Of a stretch of DNA of 58,581 nucleotides, positions 8,171-15,055 are shown piece by piece. This stretch comes from JBOHUC01 sp050733935 (GTDB lineage Bacteria > Eisenbacteria > RBG-16-71-46 > DASYSL01), in assembly GCA_050733935.1 (NCBI GenBank), contig JBOHUC010000115.1, positions 1 through 58,581 of the forward strand. Reading direction: 5' to 3'. The stretch's first letter is position 1, and every line of letters begins with the position of its first letter. The translations under genes and the position numbers were made by a program. Below the pieces are notes generated by a model. The model did not search any database. It was not told the DNA's origin and was given only the letters and a program-made list of their open reading frames with translations.

Positions 8171-8776
8171 CTACATCGGAAGCAGCACGGCGTCGATCAC
8201 CTGGATGACGCCGTTGGACTGCCGCACGTCGTAGGTCGAGACGTGCGCGGTGCCGCCCTTCTCGTCCGTGAGGACGATGTTGCGCTCACCGTTCATGCGC
8301 GCGGTCAGCGTCGCGCCGCTCACGGTCTTCAACGTCGCCTTGCCGCCGCCCGAGCGAATCCGCTTCATGAGCTCCTGGGCATCGAGACGACCGGGGACGA
8401 CGTGCGAGGTGAGCACCTTCGTGAGCCCGGCCTTGTTCTCGGGCTTGAGAAGCGTCTCGACCGTGCCGGCGGGCAGGTTCTCGAACGCGTCGTTCGTCGG
8501 GGCGAACACCGTGAACGGGCCTGCGCCCTTCAGGGTCTCGACCAGGCCCGCGGCCTTCACGGCCGCGACGAGCGTCGTGTGATCCTTCGAGTTCACCGCG
8601 TTGTCCACGATGTCTTTGGACGCGTACATGAGCTCGCCGCCGACGACCACTTCCTTGCCCGAGGACATCGAGGCGGACGAAGCGAGCGTCGCGGGAAGCA
8701 CGGCCGAGAGCGTCGCCACCGTGATGGCGGCGGAAAGGGCAAGGGTCGAGGGGACGGAAAGATGCTTGCTGATCAT
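8171..8776 (-). CDS. Secreted fasciclin (FAS1) domain protein
   Basis: 201 aa with a signal peptide (residues 1-35, cleavage near TLASSA) and one complete FAS1 domain at about 52-200. The conserved H1 box FTVFAPTNDAFENLP, the Y-H-like segment KVLTSHVVPGRLDAQEL and the H2-like ending VIQVIDAVLLPM are all visible. FAS1 proteins mediate adhesion or matrix interactions outside the cell. The ATG at 8776 has GGAG 8 nt upstream. The gene is monocistronic and divergent from msrB. Confidence 0.93.
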   Translation of the reverse strand: MISKHLSVPSTLALSAAITVATLSAVLPATLASSASMSSGKEVVVGGELMYASKDIVDNAVNSKDHTTLVAAVKAAGLVETLKGAGPFTVFAPTNDAFENLPAGTVETLLKPENKAGLTKVLTSHVVPGRLDAQELMKRIRSGGGKATLKTVSGATLTARMNGERNIVLTDEKGGTAHVSTYDVRQSNGVIQVIDAVLLPM

Positions 8777-9098
8777 GACGGTCTCCGGGTCGGGTTCGGG
8801 GGAGGCTCGTGCGGCTCTCGTCCGGAGATCCGCGTGGCGCTCCCGATCACACGCCGTGATTTGGCGTCGACCGGAATACGGGGCAACCGTCCGGCTGGAC
8901 GTTGCGCGCCCGGATCGACGTCGCCGGCCCGGATCCGCTTCGGATTTGCAGCGGCCTGACAGCCCGGGCGTTTGCCGCGCATCCCATACCCGGCCTTGCA
9001 ACGTACTTCGATCGGGAAGACGATGGCGTCGTGCTCCGGGATCCGGAGGGGCCGGAAGAGCCGGACCCGCGGCGCCGCACTCCACAGGAGGAAGCTCG
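8777..9098. other. 322-bp divergent intergenic region without a gene
   Basis: This stretch separates the fasciclin gene (minus) from msrB (plus) and must hold both promoters. I see no convincing -35/-10 pair in either direction and no hairpin with a U-tract. A GC-rich purine stretch (GGAGGGGCCGGAAGAGCCGG near 9047-9065) is the only compositional oddity. Open frames across it look like antisense noise. Confidence 0.6.
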
Positions 9099-9737
9099 AT
9101 GAGGCGTTCGATCGGAGCCGCGACCGGACTCGCGTTGTTCGCGGCCCTCGTTCTGGCCGGCGTCGTCGGGATGAGCCGCGAGCGCGCGCCCGTGGCCGCA
9201 ACCGCGACTACCACGGCCGGAACGTCGACGGCCGGAACCGCCACGGCGGCCACGCCGGCGACGAAGCCCGCGGCCGGAGTGGGCAAGGTGACGAAGACGG
9301 ACGCGGAGTGGAAGAAGGCGCTCACGCCCGCACAGTTCAACGTCCTGCGCGAGAAGGGCACCGAGCGCGCGTTCACCGGCAAGTACTGGGAAGAGCATGC
9401 CGCCGGCGAGTATTTCTGTGCGGCGTGCGGGCTCGACCTCTTCAGCTCGAAGACGAAGTTCGATTCCGGGACCGGCTGGCCGAGTTACTGGGAGCCGATC
9501 GCGAAGGGGCACGTGCTGGAGCAGCCGGACTTCTCGATGGGGATTCCGGCGACCGAGGTCGTCTGCGCCCGCTGCGGCGGGCACCTGGGCCACGTGTTCG
9601 ACGACGGACCGAAGCCGACCGGGCTCCGCTACTGCATCAATTCGGTCGCGCTCACGTTCAAGCCCGACGCGGCCGCCAAGGTCTCGAGCACGACCAAGTC
9701 GACGAAGACGACGAAGGCGGCGGGCGCGACCAAGTAG
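9099..9737 (+). CDS. msrB: Exported/anchored peptide-methionine (R)-S-oxide reductase MsrB
   Basis: 212 aa. Repairs methionine-R-sulfoxide in proteins. Two zinc-binding pairs, C107-x-x-C110 and C156-x-x-C159, the GTGWPSYWEP signature and the catalytic C179 in GLRYCINSVAL are intact. Unusually, residues 1-24 form a signal or anchor segment followed by an A/T/P-rich linker (residues 33-62), so the enzyme acts outside the cytoplasm; the tail is K/T/S-rich. CAGGAGGAAG precedes the ATG with good spacing. No MsrA is adjacent. An extracytoplasmic MsrB fits a role in envelope protein repair alongside the neighbouring secreted proteins. Confidence 0.95.
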   Translation: MRRSIGAATGLALFAALVLAGVVGMSRERAPVAATATTTAGTSTAGTATAATPATKPAAGVGKVTKTDAEWKKALTPAQFNVLREKGTERAFTGKYWEEHAAGEYFCAACGLDLFSSKTKFDSGTGWPSYWEPIAKGHVLEQPDFSMGIPATEVVCARCGGHLGHVFDDGPKPTGLRYCINSVALTFKPDAAAKVSSTTKSTKTTKAAGATK

Positions 9738-9779
9738 GCGCTCGCGCACCCACTCGCCCGCGGGTCCGCCGCTTCGCGG

Positions 9780-10544
9780 TTACTTGTTGAGGGCCGCCCA
9801 GCCTTCGAGGGCGGCCTTCTTCTTGTCGCTCAGGGTCTTCTCTTTCGTCGCGAACGCGGACATCTTGTCGGCGCGCTCCTTGACCGCGTTGATGACCCGC
9901 GTCTCGAGCTCGCGGCTTTCGGCCGAGAGCCGGGTCGCGGGGTCCTTCGAGGACCAGCGCTCGGCGAGCAGGCTCTCGGCGCTCGCCGCGGCGATCCGCG
10001 CCTGGTAGTAGTCGAACGCGGACTGCTGGCACACGGCCTCGGACTCGTAGACCTGGCGCACGTCCTCCGAGAAGTCGCGCGTGAGCTCGAGCTTCTTCCT
10101 CGCGGCCTCGAGATCCTTCTGCTCGCCCTGGCGCTTCTCCTTTTTCGCGACGTCGATCTGCTTCTTCAGGGTCTCGATCTCCGACTTCTTGATGTCGGTC
10201 TGGCTCTTCCAGCGGATCTCCTTTTCGCGTGCGGCGAGCAAGCGATTCTCGGCCCCCTGCCGCCGCGCGCGTGAGTCCTTGAGATCGTTCGCGATGTCCG
10301 CGCGCACGCGCACGTCGGCAAGCTCCGGGAGCATGACGGCGAGCGAATCCGCCGACAGGGCAGCCGGCGCGGTCTCCGCGGGTGCAGCGGGCGGTGGCGT
10401 TTCCGATTTCACCTCCGGCGCCTGCGTCGTGTCCGGCGGCGGTGGGGCGGGCGCGCCTCCCTCCTGCCCGCGCGCGGGCGTGTGCGCCGTAAGGACGAGC
10501 GGGAGCGCGACGGCCACGAAGACGAGCAACGAGCGGCACGACAT
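9780..10544 (-). CDS. Secreted coiled-coil protein of unknown function
   Basis: 254 aa. Signal peptide (MSCRSLLVFVAVALPLVLTA), a proline/alanine-rich linker (residues 28-65) and then a long heptad-type helical region, roughly 75-170 (for example LKKQIDVAKKEKRQGEQKDL), followed by more helix to the C-terminus. No catalytic motif is visible. GGAGGAGG lies 5 nt before the ATG. It follows the cold-shock gene on the same strand by 96 bp, with a hairpin between them, so co-transcription is possible but attenuated. It could be a periplasmic chaperone-like or structural protein; not recognised. Confidence 0.75.
   Translation of the reverse strand: MSCRSLLVFVAVALPLVLTAHTPARGQEGGAPAPPPPDTTQAPEVKSETPPPAAPAETAPAALSADSLAVMLPELADVRVRADIANDLKDSRARRQGAENRLLAAREKEIRWKSQTDIKKSEIETLKKQIDVAKKEKRQGEQKDLEAARKKLELTRDFSEDVRQVYESEAVCQQSAFDYYQARIAAASAESLLAERWSSKDPATRLSAESRELETRVINAVKERADKMSAFATKEKTLSDKKKAALEGWAALNK
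9789..9819 (+). terminator. Possible msrB terminator inside the convergent gene
   Basis: GGCCGCCC (9792-9799) pairs with GGGCGGCC (9809-9816) and the stem extends by three more pairs (one G-U), followed by TTCTTCTTG. It lies 50 nt after the msrB stop but inside the 3' end of the minus-strand gene 9780-10544, where it also encodes Lys/Ala codons, so base composition alone could explain it. Confidence 0.35.
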
Positions 10545-10587
10545 GACGACCTCCTCCTTGAATTCGCTTGCGCGGTCCCATGCGGAA

Positions 10588-10613
10588 CGGGCGGCCCCTT
10601 GCGGGACCGCCCG
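10588..10613 (-). terminator. Hairpin after the cold-shock gene (terminator or attenuator)
   Basis: An 11-bp stem with one mismatch (10588-10598 with 10603-10613, loop TTGC) follows the csp stop. There is no U-tract, so termination would be weak. The outer arm can alternatively pair with GCGGTCCC at 10572-10579, giving two mutually exclusive folds just before the ribosome site of the coiled-coil gene. Confidence 0.5.
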
Positions 10614-10640
10614 CTCACGCAGCGGTTCTTCGGGATCCGG

Positions 10641-10844
10641 TTAAGAAGCCCGGCGGACGTTAGCGGCCTGCAGGCCCTTCGGACCCTGGGTGACGTCGAA
10701 CTCCACGCTCTCACCCTCGGCGAGGGTCTTGAACCCGTTGCCCTGAATGGCGGAGAAGTGAACGAACACGTCCTCGCCGCCGTCCTGGGAAATGAAGCCG
10801 AAACCCTTCGCCTCGTTGAACCACTTCACAGTACCCTTTGCCAC
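10641..10844 (-). CDS. Cold-shock protein (CspA family RNA chaperone)
   Basis: 67 aa, exactly the family length. It begins with a GTG start, giving (M)AKGTVKWFNEAKGFGFI; RNP1 (KGFGFI) and RNP2 (DVFVHFSAI) are intact and the C-terminus reads GLQAANVRRAS. AGGAG lies 9 nt before the GTG. Single OB-fold that binds single-stranded RNA/DNA and melts secondary structure. The mRNA has an apparent 200-nt leader from a strong promoter at 11060-11088, as in known cold-shock genes, and that leader contains a complete intrinsic terminator (10959-10993). Confidence 0.96.
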   Translation of the reverse strand: MAKGTVKWFNEAKGFGFISQDGGEDVFVHFSAIQGNGFKTLAEGESVEFDVTQGPKGLQAANVRRAS

Positions 10845-10958
10845 TTTCGGTGCTCCTGGATTGCGGGACCTTGTTCCAGCCCCAGTCTGCCGCGTGAAGC
10901 GGCGTTCCGGCCCGAGAGCCGTCTCCGTCGTCACTCGAAAACCGTGGCGACGGCCTTC

Positions 10959-10993
10959 AAAAAAAAAATCCGCAAGTCGGAAAAGACCCGCGG
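10959..10993 (-). terminator. Strong intrinsic terminator within the csp 5' leader (candidate attenuator)
   Basis: Minus-strand CCGCGGGTC (10993-10985), loop TTTTCC, GACTTGCGG (10978-10970) gives a 9-bp stem with two G-U pairs, followed by A and ten consecutive T (10968-10959). It is downstream of the csp promoter and about 115 nt before the csp start. It may attenuate csp, end the tonB transcript, or both. The 5' arm CCGCGGGTC is repeated exactly at 11054-11046, at the start of the predicted transcript. Confidence 0.8.
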
Positions 10994-11059
10994 CGCTGAC
11001 CTCAATACATAATCGATCAAGACGCGTGGCGTGCGGCCAACATCCGACCCGCGGCGAGG

Positions 11060-11088
11060 ATGCTATTCGAGGAACCCGTTGCTGTCAA
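11060..11088 (-). promoter_or_regulatory. Sigma70-type promoter upstream of csp
   Basis: Consensus TTGACA (11088-11083), 17-bp spacer, TAGCAT (11065-11060). It lies between the tonB stop (11120) and the leader terminator, so its transcript must read through that terminator to reach csp. Predicted start near 11053-11055. Confidence 0.75.
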
Positions 11089-11119
11089 GCCGGTTCCTGC
11101 GGCGGGCCGTGCCCCGTCG

Positions 11120-11809
11120 TCAGCCCTTCAGGGTGAACCGAACCGGAATCTGGGCGTAGACCGATTGCGTTCGGCCCGACACCCGGTAGGGCTCGAACTT
11201 CCACAAGAGGACGGCGCGCCGCGCCGCGTCGTCGAAGATCGCACCCGCGCTCCGGACGACCTCCACTTCTTCGACGTTGCCCTGCTCGTTCACGAGGGCC
11301 AGGAGCTCGACCACTCCTTCGAGTCCATCCTCGATCGCGCGCGAGGGGTATTCGGGCTTGACGAGCGTGCGGACGACGAGATCCTCGGACTGCACGGTGG
11401 GCAGCGATCCGCGACGCAGGCGGAGCTTCCCGAGAATCTCTTCGCCGAGCGACGGCGTCGTGCTCTCGCCGCCCGCGCCGGGCTTCAAACGTCCTCGTCG
11501 CTCTGCGGGGACGACCTTCCCCTCGAACGGCCGGTCCTTGTGCGCGCGGACGTTCCCCATGAGCTGCCGCCTCGCCACCTTTTCGACTTCGCCTTCGAGC
11601 AGGCGCACGCGAATGATGCGTTCGTACTGCGTGGGACCCTTGTAGCCGAAGCGCATGGCCGTCTGTTCGCGGGTCTCGTTGCGCACCGGGGCGGGAATGA
11701 AGAGGAGGAGCGCGGCGAGATGGAGGGCGCACGCACAACCGACCGCGATCGCCCCCGCAAGCGGATCGGGCTGCAATCGGGTTCTGAACGGCTCGATCGT
11801 CTGGCCCAT
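11120..11809 (-). CDS. TonB-family energy transducer
   Basis: 229 aa from the ATG at 11809 (GAGG upstream; a GTG at 11872 would extend it by 21 residues). One N-terminal membrane anchor (LAGAIAVGCACALHLAALLLFIP, about residues 16-38), a short periplasmic linker rather than the usual Pro-rich one, and a C-terminal TonB_C domain (about 145-229) with the landmarks KPEYPSRAIEDGLEGVVELLALV, V-x-V-V-R-S-A-G, and F-D-D-A-A-R-R-A-V-L-L-W-K-F-E-P. It would transmit inner-membrane proton-motive energy to outer-membrane receptors, but no exbB/exbD or receptor is adjacent. 80 bp downstream of the SDR gene on the same strand. Confidence 0.85.
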   Translation of the reverse strand: MGQTIEPFRTRLQPDPLAGAIAVGCACALHLAALLLFIPAPVRNETREQTAMRFGYKGPTQYERIIRVRLLEGEVEKVARRQLMGNVRAHKDRPFEGKVVPAERRGRLKPGAGGESTTPSLGEEILGKLRLRRGSLPTVQSEDLVVRTLVKPEYPSRAIEDGLEGVVELLALVNEQGNVEEVEVVRSAGAIFDDAARRAVLLWKFEPYRVSGRTQSVYAQIPVRFTLKG

Positions 11810-11889
11810 GGTGCACCTCGTCGCGTCCCTGTTCGACAGGGAGCGGCTTCCCGGACGCAACGAGTCTATCACCCGGACGACGCGGCCGA

Positions 11890-12723
11890 CTACGAGCGCT
11901 TCGTCAGTGGATTCGGCACCTCGTAATGTTCAAACGAAGACAAGCCTCGGGCGGCGAGCACCTCTTCGTCGAGCCAGAGCCGCCCACTCGGCGTGCCGGC
12001 CGGCGCCTGAGAGACGAGCGCATGACAGGCATCCGCGATGATGTCGGGCGAGCGCCAGACGCCTGATGTGTCGAACCATTCCGCGAACACGCGCGTCGCC
12101 TGCGTGTCGATGAGCGTCCGCGGCCAGAGCCCGTGGACGGCGATCCGGTCGGGACGAAGCTCCTCCGCGAGGCCGATCGTGAGATGGGACATTCCGAGCT
12201 TCGTCATGAGGTAGGCGGTGCGTCCGGACCACGTTTCGAACCCGATCGCCCCGAGCTCGAGCGGCGGGCACAGGTTCACGATGTGTCCCCCGCCGGCGGC
12301 GCGGAGATGCGGGATCGCCGCGCGCGCGACAAGGAGCGGGGCGCGGAAGTTGATCGCGGTCATGCGGTCCAGGAAGCGGATGGGGATGTCGGCCACGGGC
12401 TGCCACATGATAGCGCCGGCGTTGTTGACGACCACATCGATCCGCCCGAGCTCCGCAGCCGTGCGGGCGACCAGAGCCTCGATCTGCGCCGCGTCCCGAA
12501 CGTCGGTCGGGTGCGCGAGGGCCCGCCGCCCGAGGGCTTCGATCTCGCGCGCCGTGTCGTGGATCGTGCCGGGGCGCTCGGGCGTCGCTTTGACCGTCTT
12601 CGCTCCGATCGCGACGTCCATCCCGGCGCGCGCGAGGCGGAGAGCGATCGCACGCCCGAGGCCGCGGCTTGCGCCCGTGACGAGCGCGACCCGCCCCGCG
12701 ACGTCCGGCTCGTTCCGGTTCAC
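11890..12723 (-). CDS. Short-chain dehydrogenase/reductase, HSDL2-like
   Basis: 277 aa, GTG start fixed by a GTGA overlap with the upstream flavoprotein gene. Rossmann motif TGASRGLG, NNAG, and Y-x-x-x-K (YLMTK) are present. The long loop after strand 2 (KTVKATPERPGTIHDTAREI) and H-I-V-N-L-x-P-P-L / L-W-P-R-T match the HSDL2-like SDR subgroup. The position that is Ser in HSDL2-type 'SPPL' is Cys here (NLCPPL), so the canonical catalytic serine appears replaced. The coupling to a redox flavoprotein suggests a shared pathway but the substrate is unknown. Confidence 0.9.
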   Translation of the reverse strand: MNRNEPDVAGRVALVTGASRGLGRAIALRLARAGMDVAIGAKTVKATPERPGTIHDTAREIEALGRRALAHPTDVRDAAQIEALVARTAAELGRIDVVVNNAGAIMWQPVADIPIRFLDRMTAINFRAPLLVARAAIPHLRAAGGGHIVNLCPPLELGAIGFETWSGRTAYLMTKLGMSHLTIGLAEELRPDRIAVHGLWPRTLIDTQATRVFAEWFDTSGVWRSPDIIADACHALVSQAPAGTPSGRLWLDEEVLAARGLSSFEHYEVPNPLTKRS

Positions 12724-14969
12724 CGCGACTCCCGGAGCTGGACCGGGGACGCGGCCAGACGGTCGAGGGCCGCGGGCCGGCCGGTCCTCGAATCGATCCG
12801 CCCGAACGTGAGCACGCCGGTCGGGCAGCTCGAGACGCAGGCGCTGCAGCGCACGCATTGCGGATCGTTCATCGGAAGCCCCTTGTTCGCGAAGCTCATG
12901 ACGTCGATTCCCTGGTGACAGACGGAGGTGCACACGTTGCACGAGATGCACTTCTTCTTCTCGGCGAAGATGCGAAAGCGGCTGAAGCGCGCCACGACGT
13001 GCATCCACGCCGCAAGCGGACACGCGAACCGGCACCACGTCCGGCCGCTGAACCAGTAGTACGCACCGTAGCCCAGGACCCCCGCGAGGAACACGTCCAC
13101 CGTCCACTTGTAGTGCTGGAGCGCGACGCGACCGAACCACAGGTTCAAGGGGGCGTCGGGCGGCTGGGTCCAGCCGACAATCCGAACGACGAGGAGGACG
13201 ACGGCGATCGCGAGGATCGCCTGGCCGAGCAGGTTCAGGCGATTCCAGAACGGTCCGTGCGGCATCTTCTCGCGCTGCCCGTCCCCCAGGGTCTCGGCGA
13301 GCGCCCCGCACGAACAGATCCAGCCGCAATAGGCCCCCTTCCCGAACCACAGGACGAGGAGCGGGATCGCGATCAGGGTCTGCGCGATCCCGATTCCGAT
13401 CCACGCCCACAGAGGCCGGTCCGTGAACAGGTTGTACACGTTGAGCGGCCAGGCGAGCACGAAGCCGTACGCGCGCCAGAACTCGCGGCCGTGTCCGTAC
13501 GCGACCGTCGGAAAGAACGCATCCGCGAACGCCTGCGGAAGGAGGCCGTGATAGCTCATCCACGGGAGCACGATCTCGGGCAGGAGAAAGAGTGGAAGCA
13601 CCTGGATCGCCATCAGGGTCCAGGTCTGGAGCGTGACGTACGGCGTCCTGCGCCGCCGGATGCGGCGGATGCCGAAGACCACGACCAGGATCGAGTACGC
13701 AACCGTGTACCAGAAGCTCGGGCTCTGGGCCGAGAGCAGCGTGACGCCGAGCAGCGAGTGCGGATCGGGCGCCCACGCGGCCGCAACGTTTGCGAGCGAG
13801 TACGGAAAGGCGGCGGCCTCCCGGGCAAGCCGGTCGAGCACGCCACCGGACTTCCAGTTGTAGAGCGCTGCACAGAGGACGAGGAACGCGCCGAACGCGA
13901 TCCACGAGCCGCGCGTGATCTCCCCGCGGAGGCGGACGCCCGAGCGCCGGAAGAAATCCAGCGGCGCGTCGCGGCCGATCATGACGAACACGACGTCGTT
14001 CGGAACGACCTCATCGGCTCCGTCGTTGCCGATGAGAACGACGTCACGGTCGCCGATCGCGCGCACGCGCGTCTGCAGGCGGAGCACGGGCCGGGTGGAA
14101 GACTCCGCGGCAAGCGCGTGCAGCCGCACTACGTTCGAAGCCTTGGCCCGCGGCAGGTCCGGACCGCGATGGGCGAGCGTCACGCGCGCCCCCGCGCCTG
14201 AAAGCGCGATCGCCGTTTCGACCGCGCTGTCCCCGCCGCCGACGACGAGCACGTCGCGGCCCTTGAAATCCGCCGGATCGTGCAGCCGGTTGAAGACCTT
14301 CGAGAACTTCTCCTCTCCCGGAATGCCGAGCCGGCGGTGATTGCCGCTCCGCCCGAGCGCGAGCACCACGCGGCGTGCGACGAGCGGCGAACCCCCGGCG
14401 CGCTCGACTTCGAGAAGCTCGCCGCGTCGGCGCACGGCGAGCGCCCGGCCTTCCTCGGCGTGCAGTCCGCGCCCGAGAGTCTGGGACGTGAGCTCCTCGA
14501 CCAGCGCTTCCTTGATGTCGGCCGAGATGCGGAGGGAGCCGGACGGCGTGAACGCTTCGGGGTAGGTGAAGATCGGCTTCGCGCGCGGAAAGTTTTCGAT
14601 CGTCGAGAACGGCTCGCCTGCTTCGAGCACGACGAAGCGGAGGCCGCGCCTGCCCGCTTCGAGCGCGGCCGCGAACCCCGAGACGCCGCCGCCCACGATG
14701 AGAACGTCGAGCGGTTCATCGGCCCCGCCGGCGCGGTCGCGAGCCCGGTTGCGGGCCGCCTGAAAGGCGGGATCGTCGGCAATGTGGGCGATCGCGCGCG
14801 CCCCGCTGTCGGACGAGAGCTTGAGGAGCGGGATGCCGGTCAGGTCTCCCACCACGTAGACGCCGGGCACGTTCGTTCGCCCTTGCGGGTCGAGCGCGGG
14901 CAGCTTTTCGACCGTGCCGGCGGGCCAGCCGGTGTGGAGCCATAGCGCATAGCGGGCGAGCGCGTTCAT
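12720..14969 (-). CDS. Fused FAD/NAD(P) oxidoreductase - NapH-like membrane ferredoxin protein
   Basis: 749 aa. Residues 35-45 (VPGVYVVGDLTG) look like the FAD-contacting end of a thioredoxin-reductase-like flavoprotein, placed before the FAD GxGxxG (DVLIVGGGVSGFAAALEAG, about 88-106) and the NAD(P) GGGDSAVE motif (about 248). Several membrane helices follow (about 325-640), then NapH/CcoG-like CGWICSCGAL and CRFACPLAAWMH, and two [4Fe-4S] motifs CISCNVCTSVC and CVRCSACVSSCP near the C-terminus. This would move electrons from NAD(P)H through FAD and Fe-S centres at the membrane. ATG at 14969 chosen because the frame upstream overlaps a terminator. Followed by the SDR with a GTGA overlap. Confidence 0.87.
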   Translation of the reverse strand: MNALARYALWLHTGWPAGTVEKLPALDPQGRTNVPGVYVVGDLTGIPLLKLSSDSGARAIAHIADDPAFQAARNRARDRAGGADEPLDVLIVGGGVSGFAAALEAGRRGLRFVVLEAGEPFSTIENFPRAKPIFTYPEAFTPSGSLRISADIKEALVEELTSQTLGRGLHAEEGRALAVRRRGELLEVERAGGSPLVARRVVLALGRSGNHRRLGIPGEEKFSKVFNRLHDPADFKGRDVLVVGGGDSAVETAIALSGAGARVTLAHRGPDLPRAKASNVVRLHALAAESSTRPVLRLQTRVRAIGDRDVVLIGNDGADEVVPNDVVFVMIGRDAPLDFFRRSGVRLRGEITRGSWIAFGAFLVLCAALYNWKSGGVLDRLAREAAAFPYSLANVAAAWAPDPHSLLGVTLLSAQSPSFWYTVAYSILVVVFGIRRIRRRRTPYVTLQTWTLMAIQVLPLFLLPEIVLPWMSYHGLLPQAFADAFFPTVAYGHGREFWRAYGFVLAWPLNVYNLFTDRPLWAWIGIGIAQTLIAIPLLVLWFGKGAYCGWICSCGALAETLGDGQREKMPHGPFWNRLNLLGQAILAIAVVLLVVRIVGWTQPPDAPLNLWFGRVALQHYKWTVDVFLAGVLGYGAYYWFSGRTWCRFACPLAAWMHVVARFSRFRIFAEKKKCISCNVCTSVCHQGIDVMSFANKGLPMNDPQCVRCSACVSSCPTGVLTFGRIDSRTGRPAALDRLAASPVQLRESR

Positions 14970-14994
14970 CGTGCTGTGCACTCTACAGGCAGGC

Positions 14995-15039
14995 AAAAAA
15001 ATCGGGGGCCTACGTCCGGAACCCGAGGACGCGGCCCCC
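14995..15039 (-). terminator. Intrinsic terminator of the DUF4097 gene
   Basis: On the minus strand GGGGGCC-GC-GTCC (15039-15027) pairs with GGAC-GTA-GGCCCCC (15017-15004), followed by GA and seven T (15001-14995). It lies 17 nt after the DUF4097 stop and 26 nt before the flavoprotein start, separating the two units. Confidence 0.85.
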
Positions 15040-15055
15040 CAGCGAATCGGGGCGG

